5,400 nucleotides of DNA from Pseudomonadota bacterium (GCA_021779875.1 JAJXZV010000124.1:1-5400); one strand, 5' to 3'. Positions 1 to 5,400 are shown, numbered from the stretch's first letter. Program-made: numbers and translations. The notes: a model not told the origin generated them from the sequence alone.

Positions 1-74
1 TCCGGATCTCCGTGGGCATCGAGGATGCGGACGACCTGATCGCCGACCTGGGGGCCGCGCTCGATGCGGTCTGA
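1..74 (+). CDS. C-terminal end of a Cys/Met-metabolism PLP-dependent enzyme (partial)
   Basis: Only the last 23 codons are present, read from position 3 to a TGA at 72-74. The peptide begins RISVGIEDADDLIADL and ends LDAV. The R-(L/I)-S-V-G-I-E-D-x-x-D-L-I-x-D-L pattern is the hallmark C-terminus of the cystathionine gamma-synthase / gamma-lyase / beta-lyase / O-acetyl- or O-succinylhomoserine sulfhydrylase family. In these cytoplasmic enzymes the Arg of this motif binds the substrate carboxylate. The catalytic lysine and the rest of the PLP fold lie upstream of the window, so the exact reaction (transsulfuration synthesis, lysis or sulfhydrylation) cannot be decided. The stop codon lies inside the following amidohydrolase gene (11-nt overlap), which points to co-transcription. 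Confidence 0.8.
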   Translation, partial: RISVGIEDADDLIADLGAALDAV

Positions 75-1881
75 GGCCCCGCCGAGCACGGCCTGGCTCG
101 CGGCGGCGGCGCTGTGGCTCGCGTCGGGCGCGGCACACGGCGCGGCGCAGGGCGCCGCGGCCCCGGCCGATCTCGCGTACCGCAACGGCACCGTGTACAC
201 GGTGGACGCGCACGACCACATGCGCCAGGCGGTCGCGATCCGCGCCGGGCGGATCGTGTACGTGGGTTCCGACGCCGGCCTCGCGGCGCACGTGGGCGCG
301 GCCACGCGCATCGTCGATCTCGAGGGGCGCATGCTCATGCCGGGCCTGGTGGACGGGCACATGCATCCGCTCGAGGGGGGCGCCCGCCTGCTGAAGTGCA
401 GCCTGAACTACGAACGCCTGACCGTCGCCGACCTGCAGGCGCGCATCCAGGCGTGTCTCGATGCCGACCGCGGCGCGGGCCCGGATGCCTGGCTCGAGGT
501 GGTGAGTTGGTTCCAGGAAGGCATGCGTCCCGCGGGCACGGTCGCCGACCACACCGTCCTCGATGCGCTCAAGACCTCCCGGCCGGTCATCGTCCTGTCC
601 TCCTTCGGACATACCGCGCTGGTCAACTCGCGCGCCATCGCGCTCGCCGGCCTCGGGCGCACGACTCCCGATCCCCTGGGCGGGCGCATCGGGCACGACG
701 CGCAGGGCGAGCCGTCCGGCATCCTCGAGGACGAGGCGCAGGCGCTGGTGACCGGCAAGATCCCGCCGCCCACGCCCGCCGACGACCTGGCCTCGGCCCG
801 GGCGGCGCTCGAGGCGATGCGCCGGCAGGGCATCGTCACGTTTCTCGACGCGGCGGCGACGCCGCCGGCGCTCGCGGCATTCACGACGCTGCAGCATGAG
901 GGCGCACTGACCGCGCGGGCGCACTTCGCGCTGCTGATCACGCCCGTGGAGGGCCGGCACCCCGAACGCGCCGTCGAGATGGCGCACGACCTGGCGCGCC
1001 GCTACGACCAGGGGCCGATCGGGCCGAAGCCGGGCGTGACGGTCCGCAACGTCAAGCTGTTCCTCGACGGGGTGATCTCCGCGCCGGCGCTGACCGGCGC
1101 GATGATCGAGCCGTACTTCGCCCCGCCCGCCGACGGCGCGGCACCGTGGGCGCCCGGCACGAATCGCGGGCCCGACGTGTACTTCCCCGCGCCCATCCTG
1201 CGCGAGCTGTTTCTGCTGCTCGCGGACGCCCGCCTGGACCCGCATCTGCATGCCGATGGCGACCGCGCGGTGCGCGAGGGGCTCGATGCCACGCAGTCGT
1301 TGCGCGACTTGCGGCCGCGGGCGGACGTGCGCGTGGCCATGGCGCATGACGAGATCGTCGATCCGCGGGACTTCGCGCGCTTCCGCCGGCTGGGCGTGCA
1401 GCCGGTGCTGTCGCTGCAATGGGAGAAGCCCGCGCCGGACACCATCGACGGGGCGCGCGAGTACATGGGTCCGGCGCGCTTCAAGTACCTCGAGCCGGCC
1501 GCGTTCCTGGCGCGGGCCGGGGCGCGTATCGCCTACGGCAGCGACTGGCCCGTGGATCCGCTCGATGAGTGGCTCGCCCTGCGGATCGGGGTGACGCGCG
1601 AGAGCCCGGGAGTGACGGACCCGAAATACGCGGGCCGTCTCGGCGAGGATGCGGGCCTGTCGCGGCGCGAGGCGCTGCGCGCCATCACCCTGAACGCCGC
1701 GTACGAGCTGCGTCAGGAGACCGAGACCGGGTCCATCGAGGTGGGGAAGCTCGCGGACCTGATCGTGCTCGACCGCAACGTGCTGACGATTCCCGCCGAG
1801 GAGATCGCGAACGTGAAGGTGCTGCAAACGGTGGTCGGCGGCCAAGTGGTCTACCAGGCCGAGGGGTTTGCGGGACGGTAG
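64..1881 (+). CDS. Exported amidohydrolase family 3 protein (YtcJ-like metal-dependent hydrolase)
   Basis: This 605-residue protein belongs to the Amidohydro_3 branch (COG1574/YtcJ type) of the amidohydrolase superfamily, which hydrolyses amide or related C-N bonds with an active-site metal. Residues 1 to about 33 look like a Sec signal peptide: Arg2, a hydrophobic AWLAAAALWLA stretch, then small Ala/Gly residues. The mature enzyme would therefore be periplasmic or secreted. Visible landmarks are the N-terminal beta-sandwich strand (YRNGTVYTVD, 39-48), the HxH metal motif DGHMHP (His99, His101), FGHTALVNSR (181-190), a candidate carboxylated Lys331 in VKLFLDG, HLHADGD (His394, His396), AHDE (His428) and YGSDWPVDP with Asp494. 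The C-terminus (GSIEVGKLADLIVLD, 556-570) is the usual sandwich closure. All expected metal ligands seem present and the length is normal. The ATG at 64 is the only ATG in this frame near the N-terminus, and a G-rich weak Shine-Dalgarno (50-54) lies 9 nt upstream. The substrate cannot be told from sequence; members include N-substituted formamide deformylases and many uncharacterised enzymes. Confidence 0.93.
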   Translation: MRSEAPPSTAWLAAAALWLASGAAHGAAQGAAAPADLAYRNGTVYTVDAHDHMRQAVAIRAGRIVYVGSDAGLAAHVGAATRIVDLEGRMLMPGLVDGHMHPLEGGARLLKCSLNYERLTVADLQARIQACLDADRGAGPDAWLEVVSWFQEGMRPAGTVADHTVLDALKTSRPVIVLSSFGHTALVNSRAIALAGLGRTTPDPLGGRIGHDAQGEPSGILEDEAQALVTGKIPPPTPADDLASARAALEAMRRQGIVTFLDAAATPPALAAFTTLQHEGALTARAHFALLITPVEGRHPERAVEMAHDLARRYDQGPIGPKPGVTVRNVKLFLDGVISAPALTGAMIEPYFAPPADGAAPWAPGTNRGPDVYFPAPILRELFLLLADARLDPHLHADGDRAVREGLDATQSLRDLRPRADVRVAMAHDEIVDPRDFARFRRLGVQPVLSLQWEKPAPDTIDGAREYMGPARFKYLEPAAFLARAGARIAYGSDWPVDPLDEWLALRIGVTRESPGVTDPKYAGRLGEDAGLSRREALRAITLNAAYELRQETETGSIEVGKLADLIVLDRNVLTIPAEEIANVKVLQTVVGGQVVYQAEGFAGR

Positions 1882-1882
1882 C

Positions 1883-1927
1883 GGCGGGCGCGCGCCGCCT
1901 CCTCGGCTCCTGATGCCAGAGAGGCGG
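1883..1927. terminator. Possible terminator-like hairpins between convergent genes
   Basis: The amidohydrolase stop (1881) and the receptor stop (1939, opposite strand) are 57 bp apart. Two mutually exclusive stems share one arm here. GGCGG (1883-1887) can pair with CCGCC (1895-1899). Alternatively CCGCCTC (1895-1901) pairs perfectly with GAGGCGG (1921-1927) across a 19-nt loop. Neither is followed by a clear T tract on either strand, so this is not a canonical intrinsic terminator. The position between two converging genes is the main argument for a termination role. Confidence 0.3.
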
Positions 1928-1938
1928 TCTTCGGGACC

Positions 1939-4110
1939 CTACAACGACTTCGACAGCCCGAAGAACAGCCCGCGCCGCGCGCCGAACTGCGGCGCGCCGA
2001 CGCCCACGCCGGTGCCGTCGCGGATCTCGTAGATCTTGTCGAAGGCGTTGATCAGGTCGACGCGCGCGGTGAGCGTGCCGTGATCGTCCAGGTGAAACAG
2101 GTGGCTCAAGCCGAAGTTCACCTGCGTGTAATAGGGTAGATGCATGCCGTTCGGGATGTTGACGCCGTTGGCCAGCGCCTCGTTGGCGCGCAGGCCCGAG
2201 CCCATCAGGAAATCGGTGCTCAGGCGCGTGCCGCTCCATTGATAAGAGGCGCCGCCGGATGCGGTGAACTGCTGCTCGTGATCGAGCGGGATGTAGTGGG
2301 TCGCGATGTAGGCGAGCTCGGTGGGCGAGAAATTGAACTGCGCCGAATCGATGTTCTTGCCGATGGCGGTCTGGTACGCGAGGTTCAGGTACGCCGAGAA
2401 ATTCTCGTCCGTGAAGTTGCCGGTGAGCTCGGCTCCGTATTGCTTGCCCTGCGCGTAGTTGAACGGGGTCAAGATGATCGGGGCGCCGAACTGGCCCTCG
2501 TCGATGAGGTCGGTCGACTGCTTGTAGTAGGTGTCGAGGCCCACGTTCAGGCGGCGCGAGACCTTCTGCTGCACGCCGACGTCGTAGTAGTTGGCGCGCT
2601 CGGGCTGCGGCAGGCTCGACTGCGTGATGGTCGGGGCGGCGGTGGTGCCCACGAACTTCGCGACCGTTTCGCCGCCCACCAGCTCGAACGGCGGCGGCGA
2701 CAGGTAGCGCGAGTAGCCGGCATGCACGATGGTGTCCTCGAGCGCCTGCCAGACCACGTTCACGCGCGGGCTCGCCTGCTGGCCGCTCGTGAACGCGCTG
2801 AAGTGGTCGAGCCGCAGCCCGTAGTTCACGGTCAGCTGCGGCGCGAGCCGCCATTCGTCCTGCAGGTACAGGCTCTCGAGCCATTCGGTGCGCGCGCCGC
2901 CGTCGAGGATGGTGAGCGGCGCGTCGCTCACCTGGTTGCCGGCCGGGTCGAGCCCGATGACCTGGGAGTTGGTCTGGCTGGTCGATCGGTCGGTCTGCAC
3001 GAACACCCCGGCGCGCAGGGTGTGCGCGTCGTCGGCCTTGTAGGACGCGTCCGACTGCAGCGCATAGGCGACGTTCTGCTTGAAGGCGTTCTGGGCGATG
3101 CCGTTGAACAGCAGGTCGCCGACCGGGTCGGGCGTGAAGGTCAGGCTGGTGTAGCGCGCGGTCGCCGAGGTCTGCACGTCGAGCGCCCCCTGTGAATGCT
3201 GCCAGCTCACGATCGCGAAATGATTCAGCTCCCGCTGGCTCTCCTGCAGTCCCGCGCTCGGGTAGGTGGTGCGCCCATCGACGGTGAGCGGCCGGCCATC
3301 GGCGTTCAGGATGCCGGGCGTGAGATTCGCGATGTTCGGGATCTGGAACATGCCGGTGGAGCTGCTGAGCACCAGGCTCAGGCGATCGGCCTCGCCGAGG
3401 ATGTCCTCGAGGTAGGCGAAACCGTGGTACTGGGTGGTGTGGTCGTGGATCGGGTTCGAGCTGCCGTCGGGGGATTCGATGCCGAGGTCGTTGCGCAGGA
3501 AGTCCCCCGACACGAAGTAGTTGAGGCTGCCCTCGGAGCCGCCGTAGTTCATGCTCGGCATCACCTCGCCGTGGCTGCCGCCGTAGATGGCCGCGGCGCC
3601 GCCGGGCTCGATCGCGCCGCTCTTGGTCTTGAGGTCGACGATGCCCGCGGTGCGCAGGCCGTATTCGGCGGGCAGCGCGCCGGTGACCAGGGAAACCGAG
3701 GAGATCAGGCGCGGGTCGAGCGCCTGGCCGAAGCCGCTGATGCCCTCGGGCAGGATGATGCCGTTCAGGCGGTACTGCAGGCCGTTGTGCTCGCCGCGCA
3801 CGTGAAACTGCCCGAAGGAGTCCTGGACGACGTCCGGCGCCTGCAGGATCACTTGATTGAGCAGCGTATTGTCGCCGCCCGGGGCGGCGTTGATCGCCGC
3901 CTCGTCGATGACGTAGGTCGAGGCGCCGGTCTGGGTCTGGATGCCGTTGCGGGCCTCGTCCAGGTGCTTCGCGATCACCGTGATGGCATCGAGCGTGTCG
4001 CCGCCGTCGGCGCCCGGCGTGCTCTGGCCGGCGGCGAGCGACGGCGTCGTCCACGGTGCGATGGATATGAGCGCCGCGGCGAGCGCGGCCGGTGGCCTGA
4101 ACGTCAACAT
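1939..4110 (-). CDS. TonB-dependent outer-membrane receptor
   Basis: With the ATG at 4110 this is a 723-residue protein, a normal length for a TonB-dependent receptor: a 22-stranded outer-membrane barrel with an N-terminal plug that imports a ligand using TonB/ExbBD energy. Residues 1-27 form a signal peptide ending PSLAA before GQS. A TonB-box-like segment DAITVIAK (41-48) follows. The plug spans roughly 58-165 and includes FHVRGEHNGLQYRLNG, GALPAEYG and the VDLKTKSG closing strand. The rest shows alternating aromatic/polar barrel strands and ends RRGLFFGLSKSL, a typical barrel end except that the last residue is Leu rather than the usual Phe. There is no carboxypeptidase-like or secretin/TonB N-terminal extension, so it is a simple transporter rather than a FecA-type transducer. 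A His cluster in NPIHDHTTQYH (about 219-229) could touch metal or ligand. It lies downstream of the DUF2946-like gene, probably in one transcript. The ligand is unknown; a metal or metallophore is inferred from context only. A TTG at 4116 is an alternative start, adding two residues. Confidence 0.95.
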   Translation of the reverse strand: MLTFRPPAALAAALISIAPWTTPSLAAGQSTPGADGGDTLDAITVIAKHLDEARNGIQTQTGASTYVIDEAAINAAPGGDNTLLNQVILQAPDVVQDSFGQFHVRGEHNGLQYRLNGIILPEGISGFGQALDPRLISSVSLVTGALPAEYGLRTAGIVDLKTKSGAIEPGGAAAIYGGSHGEVMPSMNYGGSEGSLNYFVSGDFLRNDLGIESPDGSSNPIHDHTTQYHGFAYLEDILGEADRLSLVLSSSTGMFQIPNIANLTPGILNADGRPLTVDGRTTYPSAGLQESQRELNHFAIVSWQHSQGALDVQTSATARYTSLTFTPDPVGDLLFNGIAQNAFKQNVAYALQSDASYKADDAHTLRAGVFVQTDRSTSQTNSQVIGLDPAGNQVSDAPLTILDGGARTEWLESLYLQDEWRLAPQLTVNYGLRLDHFSAFTSGQQASPRVNVVWQALEDTIVHAGYSRYLSPPPFELVGGETVAKFVGTTAAPTITQSSLPQPERANYYDVGVQQKVSRRLNVGLDTYYKQSTDLIDEGQFGAPIILTPFNYAQGKQYGAELTGNFTDENFSAYLNLAYQTAIGKNIDSAQFNFSPTELAYIATHYIPLDHEQQFTASGGASYQWSGTRLSTDFLMGSGLRANEALANGVNIPNGMHLPYYTQVNFGLSHLFHLDDHGTLTARVDLINAFDKIYEIRDGTGVGVGAPQFGARRGLFFGLSKSL

Positions 4111-4121
4111 GTGCAATCGAT

Positions 4122-4127
4122 CTCCTC
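4122..4127 (-). promoter_or_regulatory. Ribosome binding site of the TonB-dependent receptor gene
   Basis: The minus strand reads GAGGAG here, a strong Shine-Dalgarno. It lies 11 nt before the ATG (4108-4110) and 5 nt before an in-frame TTG (4114-4116). The spacing favours TTG slightly and codon preference favours ATG. The signal peptide is sound with either start, so ATG was kept. Confidence 0.7.
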
Positions 4128-4143
4128 GTCGGAAACGGCAAAC

Positions 4144-4168
4144 CGCGCCGCCGGGACACGGCGGCGCG
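4144..4168 (-). promoter_or_regulatory. Perfect 10-bp GC stem-loop between the DUF2946-like gene and the receptor gene
   Basis: CGCGCCGCCG (4144-4153) is the exact reverse complement of CGGCGGCGCG (4159-4168), leaving a 5-nt loop (4154-4158). In the minus-strand transcript the hairpin starts 15 nt after the stop codon of the upstream gene and ends 16 nt before the receptor Shine-Dalgarno. Only short T runs follow (GTTTGCCGTTT), so full intrinsic termination is unlikely. A partial terminator/attenuator, a 3'-end stabiliser, or an RNA processing boundary setting relative expression of the two genes would fit. Confidence 0.5.
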
Positions 4169-4183
4169 CATCGGCGGATACCG

Positions 4184-4525
4184 TCAGACGAGGGTGGGAG
4201 GAGCCCGGGATCGGAAGGCGAGGCGGGCCGCGAGCCCGATCAGCATCCGGCCGGCCGAGGCCGCGATCGGCGGTGCGCCGTGCGCGAACGGGGCGGACGC
4301 CGCCGGCAGGGCGCCGGCGCCGGACAGGAGCGGTGCGAAGGCCAGGCAGTCGGAGCAGTAGTCGTGGCTGCTCGGCAGCGGCTTGTGCGAGGCGGTGCGC
4401 GCGAGCCCGCCGTCATGCGAATAGGCATGGCCGAGGGCGCCGAACTGCGCCGACAGCAGCATGAACGCCGCCATCAACGCGATTCGCGCCGCGAAACGCC
4501 GGGTTGTGAAGAAGGCCGCGGTCAT
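4184..4525 (-). CDS. Small DUF2946-like membrane/exported His/Cys protein
   Basis: This 113-residue protein starts with a basic segment (TTRRFAARIA) and a hydrophobic stretch (about 12-32) that is either a signal peptide or a membrane anchor. The middle part is rich in possible metal ligands: His33, His37, His47 and His54, then a CxxC pair in HDYCSDCLAFAPLLSG (Cys57, Cys60). An Ala/Pro-rich hydrophobic C-terminus ends SRAPPTLV. The H-x-x-C-x-x-C-L-A-x-A pattern, the small size and the RAPP tail resemble the DUF2946 family, whose function is not established but which is often found beside TonB receptors or copper/metal genes. The start chosen is the ATG at 4525, because GAGGAA sits 5 nt upstream; reading further upstream would add 13 residues with no comparable ribosome site and spoil the signal-like N-terminus. 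It precedes the receptor gene by 73 bp on the same strand, suggesting one operon. A role in periplasmic metal sensing or handling is inference. Family assignment is by recalled pattern only. Confidence 0.75.
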   Translation of the reverse strand: MTAAFFTTRRFAARIALMAAFMLLSAQFGALGHAYSHDGGLARTASHKPLPSSHDYCSDCLAFAPLLSGAGALPAASAPFAHGAPPIAASAGRMLIGLAARLAFRSRAPPTLV

Positions 4526-4530
4526 GCAAT

Positions 4531-4536
4531 TTCCTC
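4531..4536 (-). promoter_or_regulatory. Ribosome binding site of the DUF2946-like gene
   Basis: The minus strand reads GAGGAA, 5 nt before the ATG at 4525. It decides that start over the upstream in-frame ATGs at 4564 and 4546, which lack a comparable site. Confidence 0.7.
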
Positions 4537-4611
4537 GGGGCCGCATGGTAGCACGTCCCGCCAAAGCGGAACTGGTTCACACCCGATGCCCGCCCCCGCA
4601 CGGTCCGCAGC

Positions 4612-4626
4612 CCGCCGGTACGGCGG
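4612..4626. repeat. Inverted repeat with 6-bp arms upstream of the DUF2946-like gene
   Basis: CCGCCG (4612-4617) and CGGCGG (4621-4626) are exact reverse complements around a 3-nt GTA centre. In this GC-rich background such short repeats arise by chance, so an operator or leader-hairpin role is only possible. Confidence 0.3.
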
Positions 4627-4671
4627 CGAGAGAGGCTCGGCAGAATCGCCCAAAACTTGAATCTCCCCTGC

Positions 4672-4702
4672 GCAATCTGCGACCGCGGTCACGACGCATT
4701 GC
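4672..4702. promoter_or_regulatory. Nested palindrome, candidate operator in the divergent promoter region
   Basis: GACCGCGGTC (4681-4690) is a perfect 10-bp palindrome. It is flanked by GCAAT (4672-4676) on the left and its reverse complement ATTGC (4698-4702) on the right, with unequal spacers of 4 and 7 nt. It lies roughly midway between the two divergent genes, where a dimeric regulator could act on either. No known Fur, Zur or CueR-type box is recognised in it. Confidence 0.35.
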
Positions 4703-4728
4703 ACCGCCAACGTAACAATAACCAGGAA

Positions 4729-4749
4729 CCTTCGGGGATGCCCTGAAGG
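4729..4749 (+). promoter_or_regulatory. Leader hairpin ahead of the spore coat U gene
   Basis: CCTTCGGGG (4729-4737) pairs with CCCTGAAGG (4741-4749) over nine base pairs, one of them G-U on the + strand, closing an ATG triloop. It ends 26 nt before the Shine-Dalgarno (4776). If transcription starts upstream, it would sit in the 5' leader, where it could protect the mRNA or modulate expression. No T tract follows. Confidence 0.4.
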
Positions 4750-4775
4750 CCGGTTAATGAAATGAATCAATCTCC

Positions 4776-4782
4776 AGAGGAG
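4776..4782 (+). promoter_or_regulatory. Ribosome binding site of the spore coat U gene
   Basis: AGAGGAG lies 5 nt before the ATG at 4788. It is a strong Shine-Dalgarno and fixes the start. Confidence 0.85.
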
Positions 4783-4787
4783 TTCTC

Positions 4788-5294
4788 ATGCACAAGATCC
4801 TTTCCGCCGCCGTGGCCATGGGCCTGATGGCCGCCGGTGCCGCCCAGGCGGGCACCACCACCGCGAGCTTCAACGTCACCGCCACAGTGCTCTCCAACTG
4901 CGTGACGAGCGCGACCAATCTCGCGTTCCCGAACTACACGCCCGGGGCCGGCGCCAAGAGCGGCTCGTCGACCATCAGCGTGAACTGCACCAAGGGCACC
5001 GGCTACACGGTGGCGCTGAACGCCGGCACCACCACGGGTACCGCCTTCACGCAGCGACTGTTGGCCTCCGGCGCGAACACGCTGCAATACAACCTGTTCA
5101 AGGACGCGGCGTTCACCACCGTGTTCGGCGACGGCACGGGCTCGTCCCAGACCGCGACCGGCACCGGCGCCGGCATGGCGGCCGCGAGCGCGACCTCGAT
5201 CACCGTGTACGGTCAGCTGCCCGACAGCGTGACCAACCAGGCGGCGACGCCCGGAACCTACGCGGACACCATCACGGTCACGGTCACCTATTGA
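4788..5294 (+). CDS. Spore coat U domain (SCPU) secreted protein, probable Csu-type pilin subunit
   Basis: This 168-residue protein has a clear signal peptide (MHKILSAAVAMGLMAAGAAQA, 21 residues), with cleavage before GTTTASFNV. The mature part is a single Ig-like beta-sandwich of the spore coat U family, rich in Thr/Ser/Ala/Gly. The family pattern is visible in the first strand FNVTATVLSNC (Cys38), a second cysteine in ISVNCTKG (Cys67) likely to form the conserved disulfide, YNLFKDAAFTTVFGDG (101-116) and the C-terminal strand PGTYADTITVTVTY. In Proteobacteria these proteins are subunits of chaperone-usher Csu-like pili used in surface attachment and biofilm formation, so it would be assembled outside the outer membrane. 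A partner PapD-like chaperone, an usher and further SCPU genes normally follow. None is visible in the remaining 106 bases, so whether this belongs to a full pilus operon or stands alone cannot be said. Length is typical and the gene appears intact. Confidence 0.9.
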   Translation: MHKILSAAVAMGLMAAGAAQAGTTTASFNVTATVLSNCVTSATNLAFPNYTPGAGAKSGSSTISVNCTKGTGYTVALNAGTTTGTAFTQRLLASGANTLQYNLFKDAAFTTVFGDGTGSSQTATGTGAGMAAASATSITVYGQLPDSVTNQAATPGTYADTITVTVTY

Positions 5295-5335
5295 GACCGT
5301 GGTGATCGACCGATCGATGGCGAGCATCCCTCGCC
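5279..5335 (+). repeat. Two small stem-loops across and after the spore coat U stop codon
   Basis: CACGGTC (5279-5285) pairs perfectly with GACCGTG (5295-5301) around a 9-nt loop that holds the stop codon. GGCGAG (5319-5324) then pairs with CTCGCC (5330-5335) around a 5-nt CATCC loop. Together with the larger downstream hairpin they make a structured 3' end. Confidence 0.4.
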
Positions 5336-5354
5336 CGCATGAGCCCGCTCCCGG

Positions 5355-5386
5355 GCGCGCGGCGGCCGTTCTCGGCCGCCGCGCGC
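5355..5386 (+). terminator. Strong 14-bp GC stem-loop downstream of the spore coat U gene
   Basis: Positions 5355-5368 and 5373-5386 are perfect reverse complements closing a TTCT tetraloop, starting 60 nt after the stop codon. The stem is all G/C. The following bases (GTGCGCC) contain no T tract, so it is either a non-canonical terminator, a 3'-end stabiliser for an abundant pilin mRNA, or an intra-operon attenuator before further pilus genes. Confidence 0.5.
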
Positions 5387-5400
5387 GTGCGCCGCTCGCC

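Larger units (their letters stand above)
4526..4787. promoter_or_regulatory. Divergent intergenic region between the DUF2946-like gene and the spore coat U gene
   Basis: These 262 bp separate two divergent genes and must hold promoters for both. No convincing sigma-70 -35/-10 pair with normal spacing could be found on either strand. TTGAAT (4657-4662) and AACAAT (4714-4719, +) are isolated hexamers. The part nearest the pilin gene (about 4711-4775) is less GC-rich than its surroundings, as expected for a promoter/leader. Three inverted repeats lie within and are listed separately. No short gene with a credible ribosome site was found here. Confidence 0.6.

Noticed and set aside
1685..4171. 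828-codon open frame on the minus strand over the receptor gene
   Set aside because: It is an Arg/Ala/Pro-rich reading in another frame of the same strand as the receptor, runs into the amidohydrolase gene, and has no recognisable domain. Such long shadow frames are expected in very GC-rich DNA.
3196..4464. 422-codon + strand open frame antisense to the receptor and DUF2946-like genes, with a neighbouring 351-codon frame at 2140-3195
   Set aside because: Composition is dominated by Ala, Arg, Gly and Val, without signal, motif or ribosome site. The opposite strand encodes a clear TonB receptor.
4545..4550. Extended -10-like TGCTACCAT on the minus strand before the DUF2946-like gene
   Set aside because: No acceptable -35 hexamer lies 16-18 nt upstream, and the implied start would fall almost on the Shine-Dalgarno.
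4687..4702. Possible sigma-54 -24/-12 element near GG...TTGC
   Set aside because: The GG and GC are separated by 12 nt rather than the required 10, and the flanking consensus is missing.
4711..4724. GTTATTGTTACG-like sequence (minus strand) considered as a Zur or Fur box
   Set aside because: It is not palindromic and matches neither consensus well. With a suspected metal receptor nearby it would be easy to over-read.
5303..5318. GATCG/CGATC repeats after the spore coat U stop
   Set aside because: The arms leave only a 2-nt loop, and the GATC-type repeat is short enough to be chance.
4767..5327. 186-codon minus-strand open frame opposite the spore coat U gene
   Set aside because: Low-complexity Gly/Arg/Ala protein with no family pattern. 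The + strand has a convincing signal peptide, conserved cysteines and a strong Shine-Dalgarno.

Overview
The window is very GC-rich, gene-dense bacterial DNA with strong G/C preference at third codon positions. A TonB-dependent outer-membrane receptor and a spore-coat-U/Csu-type pilin both imply a Gram-negative cell. A gamma- or betaproteobacterium (Xanthomonadales/Nevskiales-like or Burkholderiales-like) fits best. This rests on gene content and composition only; nothing here fixes the genus.

Layout. (1) Positions 1-74 hold the last codons of a + strand gene whose C-terminus resembles the Cys/Met-metabolism PLP-dependent enzymes. (2) A complete + strand gene for an exported family-3 amidohydrolase (64-1881) starts inside the end of that gene, with an 11-nt overlap that suggests translational coupling. 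(3) A 57-bp gap containing mutually exclusive GC hairpins separates it from a convergent minus-strand pair. (4) That pair is a small DUF2946-like His/Cys protein (4184-4525), transcribed first, then a full-length TonB-dependent receptor (1939-4110). They are 73 bp apart, and a perfect 10-bp GC stem-loop lies between them. (5) A 262-bp divergent intergenic region (4526-4787) carries several inverted repeats. (6) A + strand spore coat U domain secreted protein, probably a Csu-type pilin subunit, occupies 4788-5294. It is followed by a run of stem-loops ending in a perfect 14-bp GC stem with a TTCT loop (5355-5386). The window then stops.

How the genes may work together. The DUF2946-like protein and the receptor look like one transcription unit. 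Small membrane/periplasmic His/Cys proteins of this kind often sit beside TonB receptors linked to metals, so a metal or metallophore uptake role is a reasonable but unproven inference. The spore coat U gene is divergent and probably independent. The amidohydrolase and the PLP enzyme form a separate + strand unit. I see no tRNA, rRNA, insertion sequence, CRISPR array or prophage gene. I also see no clearly new multi-gene system; the most interesting points are the RNA hairpins placed at gene boundaries and the DUF2946-receptor pairing.
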